This document shows positions 35,891 through 44,851 of a stretch of DNA of 64,000 bases, piece by piece (position 1 is the stretch's first letter; each line of letters begins with the position of its first letter). A program made the position numbers and the translations under genes. The notes under the pieces are model-generated. The model searched no databases and was not told the origin of the DNA. It saw only the letters and a list, made by a program, of their open reading frames with translations. Origin of the DNA: Haloplanus natans DSM 17983 (GTDB taxonomy: Archaea; Halobacteriota; Halobacteria; Halobacteriales; Haloferacaceae); contig NZ_KE386573.1 in NCBI RefSeq assembly GCF_000427685.1, forward strand, positions 2,712,938 through 2,776,937. Direction: 5' to 3'.

Positions 35891-36066
35891 TGGATCGCAC
35901 GGACGCGACGCTCCAGCAGGCCCCGGAGTTCGAACTGGAATGTCTCTACGACGATCCATCGAGCCCGTCGGAGCTGACGGTGTTCTCACCGGAGACGCCG
36001 GCGATGGCGACGGAATGGCTCACCGTCGACCGGTCGGCGGCGGTCAGCCTCGATCGGATGCGATAG
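35890..36066 (+). CDS. 58-residue haloarchaeal protein (DUF7511-like)
   Basis: ATG at 35890, overlapping the previous stop. It ends TEWLTVDRSAAVSLDRMR, a C-terminal pattern (WLT-acid-x-x-AVSL-x-MR) that I recall for the small haloarchaeal DUF7511 family. Acidic, no membrane segment. Translationally coupled to the microprotein before it, so the two may work together. Confidence 0.65.
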   Translation: MDRTDATLQQAPEFELECLYDDPSSPSELTVFSPETPAMATEWLTVDRSAAVSLDRMR

Positions 36067-36067
36067 C

Positions 36068-36400
36068 CTACTCGTCGGGGCGCACGAAGCCGTCCTCGTC
36101 GTCGGACGACCACACGCCCGACACGTCGGTCGGCTCGATCGGTACCTCCTTGCGGCTCCCCATCGCTCCCACTTCCCGCGTCGGAAAGTCGTCGTCCGGG
36201 GCCGTGATCGTGATGTCGGAGTGAGCGAACAGATACTCGGCGGTGATGCAGACGTCTCCGGAAAGCTCGCCGCGGATCACCCCGTCGGCGTCGGTGAACG
36301 TGAGCGCGCGTCGGTACGGCCGTTGGCAGGCCGGACACGTTCCGCCGTACGGCTGTCCGTCGGCGTCGCCGGCCATGATGCGGTCGTCTGAGTCGACCAT
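36068..36400 (-). CDS. small protein with single CxxC, unknown
   Basis: A 110-residue acidic protein. GGTCPACQRPYRR at about residues 20-32 has one CxxC, and a lone later cysteine (GDVCITAEY) might join it in binding metal. Convergent with the DUF7511-like gene, 1 bp apart. I do not recognise it. Confidence 0.55.
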   Translation of the reverse strand: MVDSDDRIMAGDADGQPYGGTCPACQRPYRRALTFTDADGVIRGELSGDVCITAEYLFAHSDITITAPDDDFPTREVGAMGSRKEVPIEPTDVSGVWSSDDEDGFVRPDE

Positions 36401-36665
36401 ACGGTTCCCACTGCGACCGGGGAGTATAGGCGTTGCCAGTCGGCCCGCAGAGGGGCGGCGGAGCGTCGCGATCCTAAACCGTGTTTAATCACCTAGTACA
36501 CTGCCCCACACACCAATGCAATTTGGAATAATAGATGGCAAAACGATATATACTTGGATATATTGAGACATAATCGACGTGTTCGAGCACAATAGCCCAA
36601 AGATTTCGGAGAATAGTGCAAAATTGATCGAGATTGATTCGGAGACGGGAGCCAACTGACGACCA
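36401..36665. other. AT-rich promoter region of the peptide transporter operon
   Basis: 265 bp with a local AT-rich centre. CGATATATACTTGGATAT at about 36545-36562 supplies TATA-like sequence about 100 bp before the ATG at 36666. A 5' leader of roughly 70-80 nt follows, unusually long for haloarchaea, so regulation in the leader is possible. No gene seen. Confidence 0.45.
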
Positions 36666-38396
36666 ATGTTCGACAAATCGGATCTGGAAGGGCCACGTAT
36701 CGATCGACGGACGGCGACGAAACTGCTCGCGGCGGGGGGTCTCAGCGGCCTCGCCGGGTGTAGCGGTGGCGGTGATTCGGGCGGTGACGACGATGCCGGT
36801 GGGGGTGGAACCGAGAGCAGCAGTGAGTCGACCAGTTCAGGTGGGTCGAGCGGCGGGTCGATCACCGCCGGGTGGAACATCGACGAAATCGAGTATCTCG
36901 ACCCCCACTACATCGACAAAGGACAGGAGATTTACCTCTCCTCGAACATCTACAGCGGCCTCGTGAAAATCGGGGCCGACGGCTCCATCGTCGGCGACCT
37001 AGCCACCGACTGGTCGCTCCCGGACAGTTCGACGTACGTCTTCGACCTGAAGGAGGGGGCGACCTTCCACAACGGCGATCCGCTCGACGCCGCGGCGGTG
37101 AAGGCGTCGTTCGAACGGCTGATGAGCCTCGACGACTCGCCGCATCTGGGCAAGGTGTCGTCGGTCGACAGCGTCACCGCGGAGGACGCCACCACCCTGC
37201 GGATCAGCCTTTCACAGACCGTCGGGCCGTTCATCTCCTTCCTGACGCGGGGGCCGGGTCGTGCCGGCACCATCGTCCACGCCCCGAGCGCCACGTCGAA
37301 CCCAGACGAGTACAACCGGATGCCCGTCGGCAGCGGCGCGTTCGAACTCACCGAACGCGAGTCGGGCGAATACCTCCAGCTCGAGGCCCACGACGGCTAC
37401 TTCGGCACCGACAGCGAGGGGAACTCGCTCCCGTATCTGGATTCGGTCCGGGTCGACCTGATCCCGGAGCCGTCGACGATGTGGACGGCGATCCGCGGCG
37501 GCGAGATCGACTACTCGATCAGCATTCCCGCCCAGAACGCCGGGCAGGCCGAGTCGATGGGCAACCTGAACGTGACCGGGACGAACCCCGGCGCGTGGTT
37601 CTGTATCGCGCCGCTGTGTAACGACCCCGCGGAGGTAGAGTTCGCCCAGTTCGCCAGCGGAAGCGCCCAGCCGACCGATAAGTGGTCCAACCAGGACCTC
37701 CCGACGGCGGACAAGCGGGTCCGGCAGGCCATCTCGATGGCCATCGACCGCGAGGCGCTCATCGAGCGTGCCTTCTTCGGCTACGCGGAACCGGCCCACT
37801 CCGTGTTCAACCCCGCGCTCGCGTGGCTCTACGAGGAGGAGCCCGATCCGGGCCAGTACTACGACCCCGAGACTGCCACGCAACTCCTCGACGAGGCGGG
37901 CTACACCGGCGATCCGCGGATGAGCCTCTCACTGCTCGGAACCCCCAACGACGAACGCCGGATGACCGTCGTCCAGGAGATGCTTTCCCAGGTCGGCATC
38001 GAGGTCCAACTCAACGTCCAGCAGTCCTCGGCGTACTGGGACAACCTCTACCAGTACGAGAACGAACTGGTGATGTACGACGGCTACGTCGACATCGACC
38101 CGTGGATGTCGCTGTGGAAGCAGCTCAAAACGCCCGTCGAGAACGGCTCGGCCGGGAAGTGGCAGGCGAACCTCTACAGCAACCCCAAATTCAACAGCCT
38201 GCTGGAACAGGACTACGGCACATCGGATCAGGCCCAGCGGAAGGAGATCCTCCGGCAGGCCGAGGAGATATTCGTCGAGGACACCCCGTGGGCGATGACG
38301 ACGTTCCCGCTCATTCCGAAGGCGAGCACGTCGGAACTCTCCGGCATCGGTAATCAGGCCGGCCTGAGCAACTTCCACACCGCACGGCTCGGATAG
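36666..38396 (+). CDS. dppA: ABC transporter substrate-binding lipoprotein (peptide/SBP_bac_5)
   Basis: A 576-residue binding protein. Signal RRTATKLLAAGGLSGLAGC with lipobox, then a Ser/Gly-rich linker. The SBP family 5 signature region is LVKIGADGSIVGDLATDWSL followed by YVFDLKEGATFHNGDPLDA. Captures peptides or similar solutes outside the cell for the permeases that follow directly (next ATG begins at the base after its stop). Solute inferred from family only. Confidence 0.92.
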   Translation: MFDKSDLEGPRIDRRTATKLLAAGGLSGLAGCSGGGDSGGDDDAGGGGTESSSESTSSGGSSGGSITAGWNIDEIEYLDPHYIDKGQEIYLSSNIYSGLVKIGADGSIVGDLATDWSLPDSSTYVFDLKEGATFHNGDPLDAAAVKASFERLMSLDDSPHLGKVSSVDSVTAEDATTLRISLSQTVGPFISFLTRGPGRAGTIVHAPSATSNPDEYNRMPVGSGAFELTERESGEYLQLEAHDGYFGTDSEGNSLPYLDSVRVDLIPEPSTMWTAIRGGEIDYSISIPAQNAGQAESMGNLNVTGTNPGAWFCIAPLCNDPAEVEFAQFASGSAQPTDKWSNQDLPTADKRVRQAISMAIDREALIERAFFGYAEPAHSVFNPALAWLYEEEPDPGQYYDPETATQLLDEAGYTGDPRMSLSLLGTPNDERRMTVVQEMLSQVGIEVQLNVQQSSAYWDNLYQYENELVMYDGYVDIDPWMSLWKQLKTPVENGSAGKWQANLYSNPKFNSLLEQDYGTSDQAQRKEILRQAEEIFVEDTPWAMTTFPLIPKASTSELSGIGNQAGLSNFHTARLG

Positions 38397-39356
38397 ATGG
38401 GACTGCAACGGTACGTCGCAAAACGGGTGCTACAGGCGGTGCTGGTGGTGTACGTCGTCGCCACCGCAGTCTTCGTCGCCGTCCGGTCGGTTCCCGGTGA
38501 TCCCGCCCGACTGGTCCTCGGCGGCAACGCCGGGCCGGAGGAGCTCGCCGCGGTGCGAGAGGAGCTCGGCCTCGACGAGCCGATCTACGTCCAGTACGCC
38601 GACTGGATGGCCGACCTCGCGCGCGGCGACCTCGGGCAGTCGATTTTCACCGGCGAAGCGGTGATCACGCGCATCCTCGGCGCCGCCGAACCGACGTTGA
38701 GCATCGGTCTCGTCGGCATCTGTATCGCCCTCCTGGTCGCCATTCCGGGCGGCATCGTGAGCGCGACCCGCAAAGGAGGATGGGAGGACTACGCCGTCAC
38801 GAGCGTCGCCTTCCTCGGCGTCAGCATGCCGTCGTTCTGGATCGGTATCGTCCTGCTGCTCGTGGTCAGCACGTTCGTTCCGTTCCTGCCCTCGTACGGC
38901 TACGTGTCGATCAGCGAGGGGGTGGTGCCGTGGCTCTCCCACGTCATCCTTCCGGGACTGGCGGTCGGACTACCGTACGCCGGCATCATCACCCGGATGA
39001 CCCGATCGTCGATGCTCGAAGTGCTGAGCGAGGATTACATACAGACCGCGCGCGCCAAGGGGCTCCCGCCACGGACCGTCCTGCTCAAACACGGGCTCCA
39101 GAACGCGCTCCTGCCGGTCGTCACCGTCGCCGGCATCCTCTTTGCCCTCCTCCTCGGCGGCATCGTCGCCGTCGAGGTGGTGTTCGGAATCCAGGGCTTC
39201 GGTCGCCTGCTCATCCGCTCCATCGAACGCCAGGACTTCCCCATCGTGCAGGGGTCGGTGATCGTCATCTCGATCATCTTCGTGTTCATGAACCTGTTCG
39301 TCGACCTGCTGTACACGTCGATCAATCCGAAGATTCGGTACGGAGGTGAGGCCTGA
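38397..39356 (+). CDS. dppB: ABC transporter permease (DppB type)
   Basis: A 319-residue permease with six helices. The first is VLQAVLVVYVVATAVFVAV, and the extracellular loop holds VPGDPARLVLGGNAGPEELAAVREELGLD. The coupling EAA-type loop is YIQTARAKGLPPRTVLLKHGLQNAL (about residues 210-234). Overlaps dppC by one base (TGATG). Confidence 0.93.
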   Translation: MGLQRYVAKRVLQAVLVVYVVATAVFVAVRSVPGDPARLVLGGNAGPEELAAVREELGLDEPIYVQYADWMADLARGDLGQSIFTGEAVITRILGAAEPTLSIGLVGICIALLVAIPGGIVSATRKGGWEDYAVTSVAFLGVSMPSFWIGIVLLLVVSTFVPFLPSYGYVSISEGVVPWLSHVILPGLAVGLPYAGIITRMTRSSMLEVLSEDYIQTARAKGLPPRTVLLKHGLQNALLPVVTVAGILFALLLGGIVAVEVVFGIQGFGRLLIRSIERQDFPIVQGSVIVISIIFVFMNLFVDLLYTSINPKIRYGGEA

Positions 39357-40267
39357 TGGGCGCCGACTACGGCGGGTACGGGAGCGACGAGGAGACCCGC
39401 GTGTTCGGGGTTCGAATCGACCGATTCGACACGTTCCGGGAGACGCTCGCCGGCGATTACAAGGCCACGCTCGGTCTCGTTATCGTCGTCACCTTCGTCC
39501 TCGCGGCCGTCTTCGCGCCAGAGCTAGCGCCCTACGACCCGATGGCTCAGGAGTTCGCCATCATGCAGCCGCCGTCGCTGTCGAGTGCCCACCCGTTCGG
39601 CACCGACTCCTTCGGCCGGGACCTGCTCTCGCGGATGATGCACGGCGCCCGAATCAGCCTCGCGGTCGGGCTCGCCGCCGTCTCCGTCGCCGCAGTCGTC
39701 GGCATCGGACTGGGCCTCGTCGCCGGCTACTACGGCGGTGCCGTCGACGACGCGCTCATGCGCTTTGTCGACGTGCTCTGGGCGTTCCCGTGGCTCCTCG
39801 TGGCGATCATGCTCGTCGCCATCTTCGGCCAGGGCGTCTGGAACGTCATCGCCGCCATCGCCTTCGCGTACATCGACGACTTCGCCCGTATCGCGCGCAG
39901 CGAGGTGCTGTCGATCCGCGAAGAGGAGTTCGTCCTCGCGGCCAAGAACATCGGCCTCGGCGACAGGGAGATCATGATCGAGGAGGTGCTGCCGAACGCG
40001 GTGGCGCCGCTGATCGTCCAGTTCACCGTCCTCGTCGCCCGCGCGATGCTCGCCGAGAGCACGCTCTCCTTTCTCGGTATCGGCGTCAAACCGACCACAC
40101 CGACCTGGGGGGCGCTGCTCGGCCAGGGCCGGAGCCTCATCGGCCAGGCCTGGTGGATATCGATCATCCCCGGCATCGCCATCGTCGTTACGGTACTCGG
40201 CATCAACCTCTTCGGCGACGCGCTCCGCGACGCCTTCGACGTGCGTGGGGAGGAGGGATCGGCGTGA
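39356..40267 (+). CDS. dppC: ABC transporter permease (DppC type)
   Basis: A 303-residue permease. An N-terminal cytosolic stretch and first helix VVTFVLAAVFAPELAPYDP are followed by HPFGTDSFGRDLLSRMMHGARISL, the standard DppC entry. The coupling loop is VLAAKNIGLGDREIMIEEVLPN. Stop overlaps the next start as GTGA. Confidence 0.93.
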   Translation: MGADYGGYGSDEETRVFGVRIDRFDTFRETLAGDYKATLGLVIVVTFVLAAVFAPELAPYDPMAQEFAIMQPPSLSSAHPFGTDSFGRDLLSRMMHGARISLAVGLAAVSVAAVVGIGLGLVAGYYGGAVDDALMRFVDVLWAFPWLLVAIMLVAIFGQGVWNVIAAIAFAYIDDFARIARSEVLSIREEEFVLAAKNIGLGDREIMIEEVLPNAVAPLIVQFTVLVARAMLAESTLSFLGIGVKPTTPTWGALLGQGRSLIGQAWWISIIPGIAIVVTVLGINLFGDALRDAFDVRGEEGSA

Positions 40268-41394
40268 CACTCCTCGACATCGAGGGACTGGAAGTCACCT
40301 TCCCGGTCGAGGGCGGGCCGGACGTGCCCGCCGTCGACGGCGTCGATCTCTCGGTCGAAGCGGGCGAGATTCACGGCCTCGTCGGCGAGTCCGGGTCGGG
40401 CAAGAGCGTCACCGCCCGGTCGATCATGCGCCTGCTCGACGGCGCCGAGGTGGCCGCGGATCGCTTCGACTACCGCGGCGAGGACCTCTACGCCAAATCC
40501 GATGCCGAGATGCGACGGGTCCGCGGCGACGAGATCGGCATGGTATTTCAGGACTCGCTCTCGGCGCTCAACCCGGTGATGACCGTCGGCGAACAGATCG
40601 CGGAGGTCGTCAGACACCACGGCGACGTGGACGAGTCGGCCGGCCTCCTGGGCGAACTCCGCCGCAAATACGTCACCGGGACGAGCAAATCCGCTCCGTC
40701 GTGGCGTCGCGCCGTTTCCCTGCTCGAGACGGTCGGGATCGCGGACCCCGAGGCGATCGCCACCTCGTACCCCCACCAGCTCTCCGGCGGCCAGCGCCAG
40801 CGCGTGATGATCGCGTCGGCGCTCGGGGGCGATCCCTCGCTCATCGTCGCCGACGAGCCCACCACCGCACTCGACGTGACCGTCGAAGCGGGCATCCTCA
40901 ACGAACTCCGGCGGCTCTGCGAGGAGTTCGACGTGGCGATCCTGCTGATCACTCACGACCTCGGCGTCGTCGCCGAGACGTGTGACAGCGTGACCGTCAT
41001 GTACTCGGGGTCGGTGATGGAGCACGGAACGACCGAGAGGCTGTTCGAGAACCCGGCACATCCCTACACCAAGGGGTTGCTCCGAAGCATTCCCGAAGGG
41101 GCGGCGACGGGCAGCGAACTGACGACGATTCCGGGATCCGCACCGGAGCCGACCGAACGCCCCGACGGCTGTCCCTTCCGGGACCGCTGTCCCGCCGCCT
41201 TCGACGCGTGTTCCGAACCGCTCCCCGAACACGTCGTCGACGAGGGCCACGTCGCACACTGTCACCTCTACGCCGAGGGTGACGGGCCCGGCGAAGTGAC
41301 CTGGGACGCCGCCGCGGCGGCGACCGAGAGCGTCGACGACGGAACGACCGATGCGGCCGAGCGGACGGCCACGACGGAGGTGACCGACCGATGA
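40264..41394 (+). CDS. dppD: ABC transporter ATP-binding protein (DppD type)
   Basis: A 376-residue ATPase: Walker A GESGSGKS (about residues 42-49), Q-loop MVFQD, signature LSGGQRQR, Walker B SLIVADEPTTALD, H-loop THD. The oligopeptide-transporter C-terminal domain has cysteines CPFRDRCPAAFDAC...CHLY that in related proteins bind an iron-sulfur cluster. GTG start at 40264, coupled to dppC; stop overlaps dppF by ATGA. Confidence 0.93.
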   Translation: MTLLDIEGLEVTFPVEGGPDVPAVDGVDLSVEAGEIHGLVGESGSGKSVTARSIMRLLDGAEVAADRFDYRGEDLYAKSDAEMRRVRGDEIGMVFQDSLSALNPVMTVGEQIAEVVRHHGDVDESAGLLGELRRKYVTGTSKSAPSWRRAVSLLETVGIADPEAIATSYPHQLSGGQRQRVMIASALGGDPSLIVADEPTTALDVTVEAGILNELRRLCEEFDVAILLITHDLGVVAETCDSVTVMYSGSVMEHGTTERLFENPAHPYTKGLLRSIPEGAATGSELTTIPGSAPEPTERPDGCPFRDRCPAAFDACSEPLPEHVVDEGHVAHCHLYAEGDGPGEVTWDAAAAATESVDDGTTDAAERTATTEVTDR

Positions 41395-42488
41395 GCACGA
41401 CCGATACGACGAGCGACGCGACCGACGCACGGCCACCGGAACTCCTGCGAGCGACGAACCTGAAGAAGCATTTCCCGCTCGACGATGGGCTCTTCGACCG
41501 CCTGTTCGGCAAGAGTCAGGTGGTCCGCGCCGTCGACGGCGTCGACCTGACCGTCCACGCCGGCGAGACGGTCGGCATCGTCGGCGAATCCGGGTCGGGC
41601 AAGAGCACGCTCGGCCGGACCGTCTCGCGGCTGTACGAGCCCACGGACGGGAGCATCACGTTCGACGGCGAACATATCGAGACCCACTCCGGGCGGGAGC
41701 TTCGCCCGATCCGGCGACGGGTCCAGTACGTCTTTCAGGACCCGATATCGGCGCTCAACCCGCGCAAGACGGTCGGCGAGAGCGTCGCACGCCCGCTCTC
41801 GGTCCACGACATCGCCGACGGCGAGGCGAAGTGGGAGCGCGTCGCCGACCTGTTCGAGGAGGTCGGACTCGCACGGTCACAGCTCGGCGCCTACCCCCAC
41901 GAACTCTCTGGCGGCCAGCGCCAGCGGGTCGGCCTCTGTCGGGCCCTCGTGACCGAACCCGACCTCGTCGTCTTCGACGAACCCGTCTCGGCGCTCGACG
42001 TGACCCTACAGGCACAGATCCTCAACCTCATCAACCGTCTCCAGCGGGAGTTCGAACTCTCCTACCTGCTGATCTCGCACGACCTCAACGTCGTCCGGCA
42101 GGTGTGTGACCGCATCGCAGTGATGTACGCCGGCGAAATCGTCGAACGGGGAACGGTGGCGGACATCTTCGAGAACCCGAAGCATCCGTACACGCGGGCG
42201 CTCCTCGACGCCATCCCGCAGGTCGAAGGGGGGAAACGGGGCGAGCGGAAGTCCCTCGGCGGCGAACCGCCGAGCGCGACGAACCCGCCCACGGGCTGTC
42301 GGTTCCATCCCCGGTGTCCCGAGTTCATCGACGGTTCCTGTTCGGGGCAGAAACCGGCGCTCCAGTCCGTCGACGACGCCGGCCACGAGGCCGCCTGTCA
42401 CTGGCTCGACCGGAGCGAGGGCGAGCGGGCGACACACACCCCGCCCTCGCCGTCCGAACGGGAGGTCATCCGGGAGTCGAGCGACTAG
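41391..42488 (+). CDS. dppF: ABC transporter ATP-binding protein (DppF type)
   Basis: A 365-residue ATPase: Walker [11 protein letters not shown]-loop YVFQDP, signature LSGGQRQR, Walker [14 protein letters not shown], and the C-terminal cysteine cluster [15 protein letters not shown]...C. Last gene of the five-gene operon, so the transporter is complete: binding protein, two permeases, two ATPases. Confidence 0.93.
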   Translation: MSTTDTTSDATDARPPELLRATNLKKHFPLDDGLFDRLFGKSQVVRAVDGVDLTVHAGETVGIVGESGSGKSTLGRTVSRLYEPTDGSITFDGEHIETHSGRELRPIRRRVQYVFQDPISALNPRKTVGESVARPLSVHDIADGEAKWERVADLFEEVGLARSQLGAYPHELSGGQRQRVGLCRALVTEPDLVVFDEPVSALDVTLQAQILNLINRLQREFELSYLLISHDLNVVRQVCDRIAVMYAGEIVERGTVADIFENPKHPYTRALLDAIPQVEGGKRGERKSLGGEPPSATNPPTGCRFHPRCPEFIDGSCSGQKPALQSVDDAGHEAACHWLDRSEGERATHTPPSPSEREVIRESSD

Positions 42489-42800
42489 TCCCCGGCCCGC
42501 CAGCGCCAGCGGCCCGGTCAGCCGGGCCGCCCGGTCGTCCGCCGCGTCCTCCCGGTGTCGCGAGTACGCCTGCACGACGGCGGTGAGGAGGAACAGACAG
42601 ACGGCGACGAGGTGAGGCCGGCGACGACGACGGCGGTCGGGACGGGCCGTCCACAGGAGGCGAAGCGCGCGGTAGGTGGCGACGGAGAGGGAGGCGTGAA
42701 CCGCCTCGGGGTCAAGCCCCGAGGCACTCGGCCTGTTCCGCCTGTAGACGAGGAGCGTGACAGCCACCGCGACGACCCGGAGCGCCGGACCGCGTCGCAT
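42489..42800 (-). other. possible small membrane-protein gene or remnant
   Basis: A minus frame starts at ATG 42800, sharing a base with the TAA stop of the GTPase gene (TAATG), which suggests coupling. It reads RVVAVAVTLLVYRR and HLVAVCLFLLTAVVQAYSRH, two hydrophobic segments. The frame does not stop in the gap but runs about 480 bp antisense into dppF, ending at 42006. A one-base shift near 42495 would instead reach a TAG at 42485-42487 overlapping the dppF stop, as convergent genes often do. Possibly frameshifted. Confidence 0.3.
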
Positions 42801-44404
42801 TACTCGTCGACGCCGATGACGGTGCCGACGCCCTTGCTCCGGCCTTCGCGGAAGACGAACCGCTGTCCCTCCTCGATCAGGTAGGGGCGGAACTTGAACT
42901 CGACCGACGCCGTGCCGCGGTCGCCGGGCAGGAGGTGTCCTCCCTCGGGGCGGAAGACGGCCGCCTCGCTGATCGTTTCGAGGTGGACGACGGGCTCGTA
43001 CCCCGTTCCGATGCGGGTCGGGTGGTTGAGCACGACCACTTCGGCCTCGAACTCGCGGACGGGCGTGGGATCGGCGTCGGCAGGGAGCAACACCATCCCG
43101 CGTTCGATCTCGCGTTCGGCGACACCTTTGAGCGCGATGCCGACGATCCGGCCCGCCTCCGCGCGGTCGACGCGGTGATAATGCATCTCGATGGAGCGAA
43201 CCTCCACCTCGCGGAACGTGCCGTCGGGCATCGGACCGAGGAGGAGGTCGTCGCCGGCCTCGACGGTGCCGGAGTTGACGGTACCGGAGGCGACGGCGCC
43301 GACGCCCGTCACCGAGTAGGTGCGGTCGATGTACATCCGGAAGTCGCCGTCCCCGCCGTTGGTCTTGGGGAGGCGCTCGAACAGGTCGTCGAGGTCGTCC
43401 AGCCCCGTCCCGGCAACGGCGCTGGTTTTCAGGATGGGCACCACGTCGCCGATCTCCTCGGCCGCCGTCGCCACGCCGTGTCGTTCGATCCGGAGCGGCG
43501 TCTCCTCCACGTCCCGCAGGAGGCGTTCGACGGCGCGTTCGACCTCGTGGACGCGGTCCTCGCTCACCACGTCCGTCTTGGTGATAGCGACCATCGTCGG
43601 CAGCTCCGTCGCGAGCAGGATGCCGAGGTGTTCGCGCGTGGTCTTCGTCGGGCCGTCGTCGGCCGCGACGGTCAACAGACCGTAGTCGAGTTTCTGGCCC
43701 ACCAAGCCCCTGATCGTCGTCCGCAGCCACGGTTCGTGACCCACGGTGTCGACGAACGAAACCAGTCGGTCCGCCTCCTCGACCACCCGGGCGCGGTCGC
43801 TCTTTCGGTGGGGGTTGTCCATCCGCACCGGCCCCGCATCGTCGAAGCCATACACCGCGTAGGAAAGATCCGCCGAGAGGCCCCGCTCGACCTCGTGGGG
43901 CTGTACGTCGAGATACGAGCGCGTACTCCCCTGCCCGTCGTCGGCCTGTCCCGTCACCAGGGTCCCGACGAGCGTGCTCTTGCCGTGATCGACGTGTCCC
44001 GCCGTCCCGACGACGATGTGTGAGTCGTCGGTGTCGAGGATCGCTCCCTCACGGATGGTGGCGACGCCTACCAGCCCACTTTCGTCCTCGCCGCCGACAC
44101 CCCACGTCTCCACGTCCTCGATGTGGGCGCCCGCCTCCTCGGCGAGCAAGGAGAGCACGTCCATCGATTCGGAGAAATCGGTCGGATGGATGCCGGCGAT
44201 GTGGCCGTCGTCGGTGACGCCCACGACGTACGTCGCCTCGCCGTCGCCGGAGAGCACGCGGTGGCGCAACTGCGCCGCCAGGCTCTCCATCCGGCCGTCG
44301 ACAAGGTGGACTTCGCGGGAGAGCCGCTCCTTAAACTCGATTGGGCCACCCTCCTCTTCCCCGCGCTCGAGGGCCCGTTCCAGCAGGGCCCGATCGGCGG
44401 TCAT
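42800..44404 (-). CDS. GTPBP1-like translational GTPase
   Basis: A 534-residue GTPase. An N-terminal domain of about 125 residues (EFKERLSREVHLVDGRMESLAAQL) precedes the elongation-factor-type G domain: G1 GHVDHGKST, G3 DTVGHE, G4 TKTD. Two beta-barrel domains follow, ending KGVGTVIGVDE. This is the arrangement of eukaryotic GTPBP1/2 and of archaeal relatives; GTPBP1 delivers aminoacyl-tRNA or rescues ribosomes. Start at MTADRALLERALERG. Confidence 0.88.
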   Translation of the reverse strand: MTADRALLERALERGEEEGGPIEFKERLSREVHLVDGRMESLAAQLRHRVLSGDGEATYVVGVTDDGHIAGIHPTDFSESMDVLSLLAEEAGAHIEDVETWGVGGEDESGLVGVATIREGAILDTDDSHIVVGTAGHVDHGKSTLVGTLVTGQADDGQGSTRSYLDVQPHEVERGLSADLSYAVYGFDDAGPVRMDNPHRKSDRARVVEEADRLVSFVDTVGHEPWLRTTIRGLVGQKLDYGLLTVAADDGPTKTTREHLGILLATELPTMVAITKTDVVSEDRVHEVERAVERLLRDVEETPLRIERHGVATAAEEIGDVVPILKTSAVAGTGLDDLDDLFERLPKTNGGDGDFRMYIDRTYSVTGVGAVASGTVNSGTVEAGDDLLLGPMPDGTFREVEVRSIEMHYHRVDRAEAGRIVGIALKGVAEREIERGMVLLPADADPTPVREFEAEVVVLNHPTRIGTGYEPVVHLETISEAAVFRPEGGHLLPGDRGTASVEFKFRPYLIEEGQRFVFREGRSKGVGTVIGVDE

Positions 44405-44488
44405 GTGGCGTGTTAGGCAACGACTCGGCAAAACGCTTTCCGTCGTATGGGTATAGTTATCACACTTTTCGAACAGCTGACCTACTCA

Positions 44489-44568
44489 TAGTGTTTATTG
44501 TAACTGGTTACCGGTGAGTCGCCAAGACGGCCCGGCGACCCACCGGTACTGACTTACAACAAACACTA
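44489..44568. repeat. palindromic MITE-like repeat, copy 4 (80 bp)
   Basis: Exactly 80 bp: TAGTGTTTATTGTAACTG at the left, GACTTACAACAAACACTA at the right, inner stem CCGGTGAGTCGCC / GGCGACCCACCGG with paired changes in both arms. Perfect TCA duplication (44486-44488 and 44569-44571). The right TCA is the TGA stop of the 89-residue minus frame. Confidence 0.95.
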
Positions 44569-44838
44569 TCAGCCGGCAGGATCGAGTGTGGCTTGGTGCG
44601 TGTACCCGTCGAGATTGCTCCGTTGCTCCTCGAACTCTTCGGGGGAGAGCGCACCACACCGCATCGTGTAGATTCTGTCGTCCTCCGTATCGGTGAGGTC
44701 GGACCCGAATACGGACTGTTTCAACTGAAGCGGTCGCGCGGAGTCCCCTTCCTCAAGGCGCGACCGAAGGGAGCGAGTAGGGAGGGGAGGAGCGCGTTCG
44801 TACGGGATACAAACATTATTTTTTAAGTAGCCACTCAT
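44569..44838 (-). CDS. small acidic protein, possibly 5'-truncated by the TnpB element
   Basis: An 89-residue frame. The second half, from about residue 41 (VFGSDLTDTEDDRIYTMRCG, then ALSPEEFEEQRSNLDGYT), looks like normal haloarchaeal coding sequence. The first 40 residues are translated from what appears to be the left end of the IS1341-type element. So the original start is probably lost. Its stop is the target triplet of repeat copy 4. No family recognised. Confidence 0.4.
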   Translation of the reverse strand: MSGYLKNNVCIPYERAPPLPTRSLRSRLEEGDSARPLQLKQSVFGSDLTDTEDDRIYTMRCGALSPEEFEEQRSNLDGYTHQATLDPAG

Positions 44839-44851
44839 CTACATTGAAACT

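Noticed and set aside
42006-43730. 574-codon antisense frame over the GTPase gene
   Set aside because: Arginine-rich shadow of a well-supported GTPase; only the 42800-42489 part is considered, as a low-confidence remnant.
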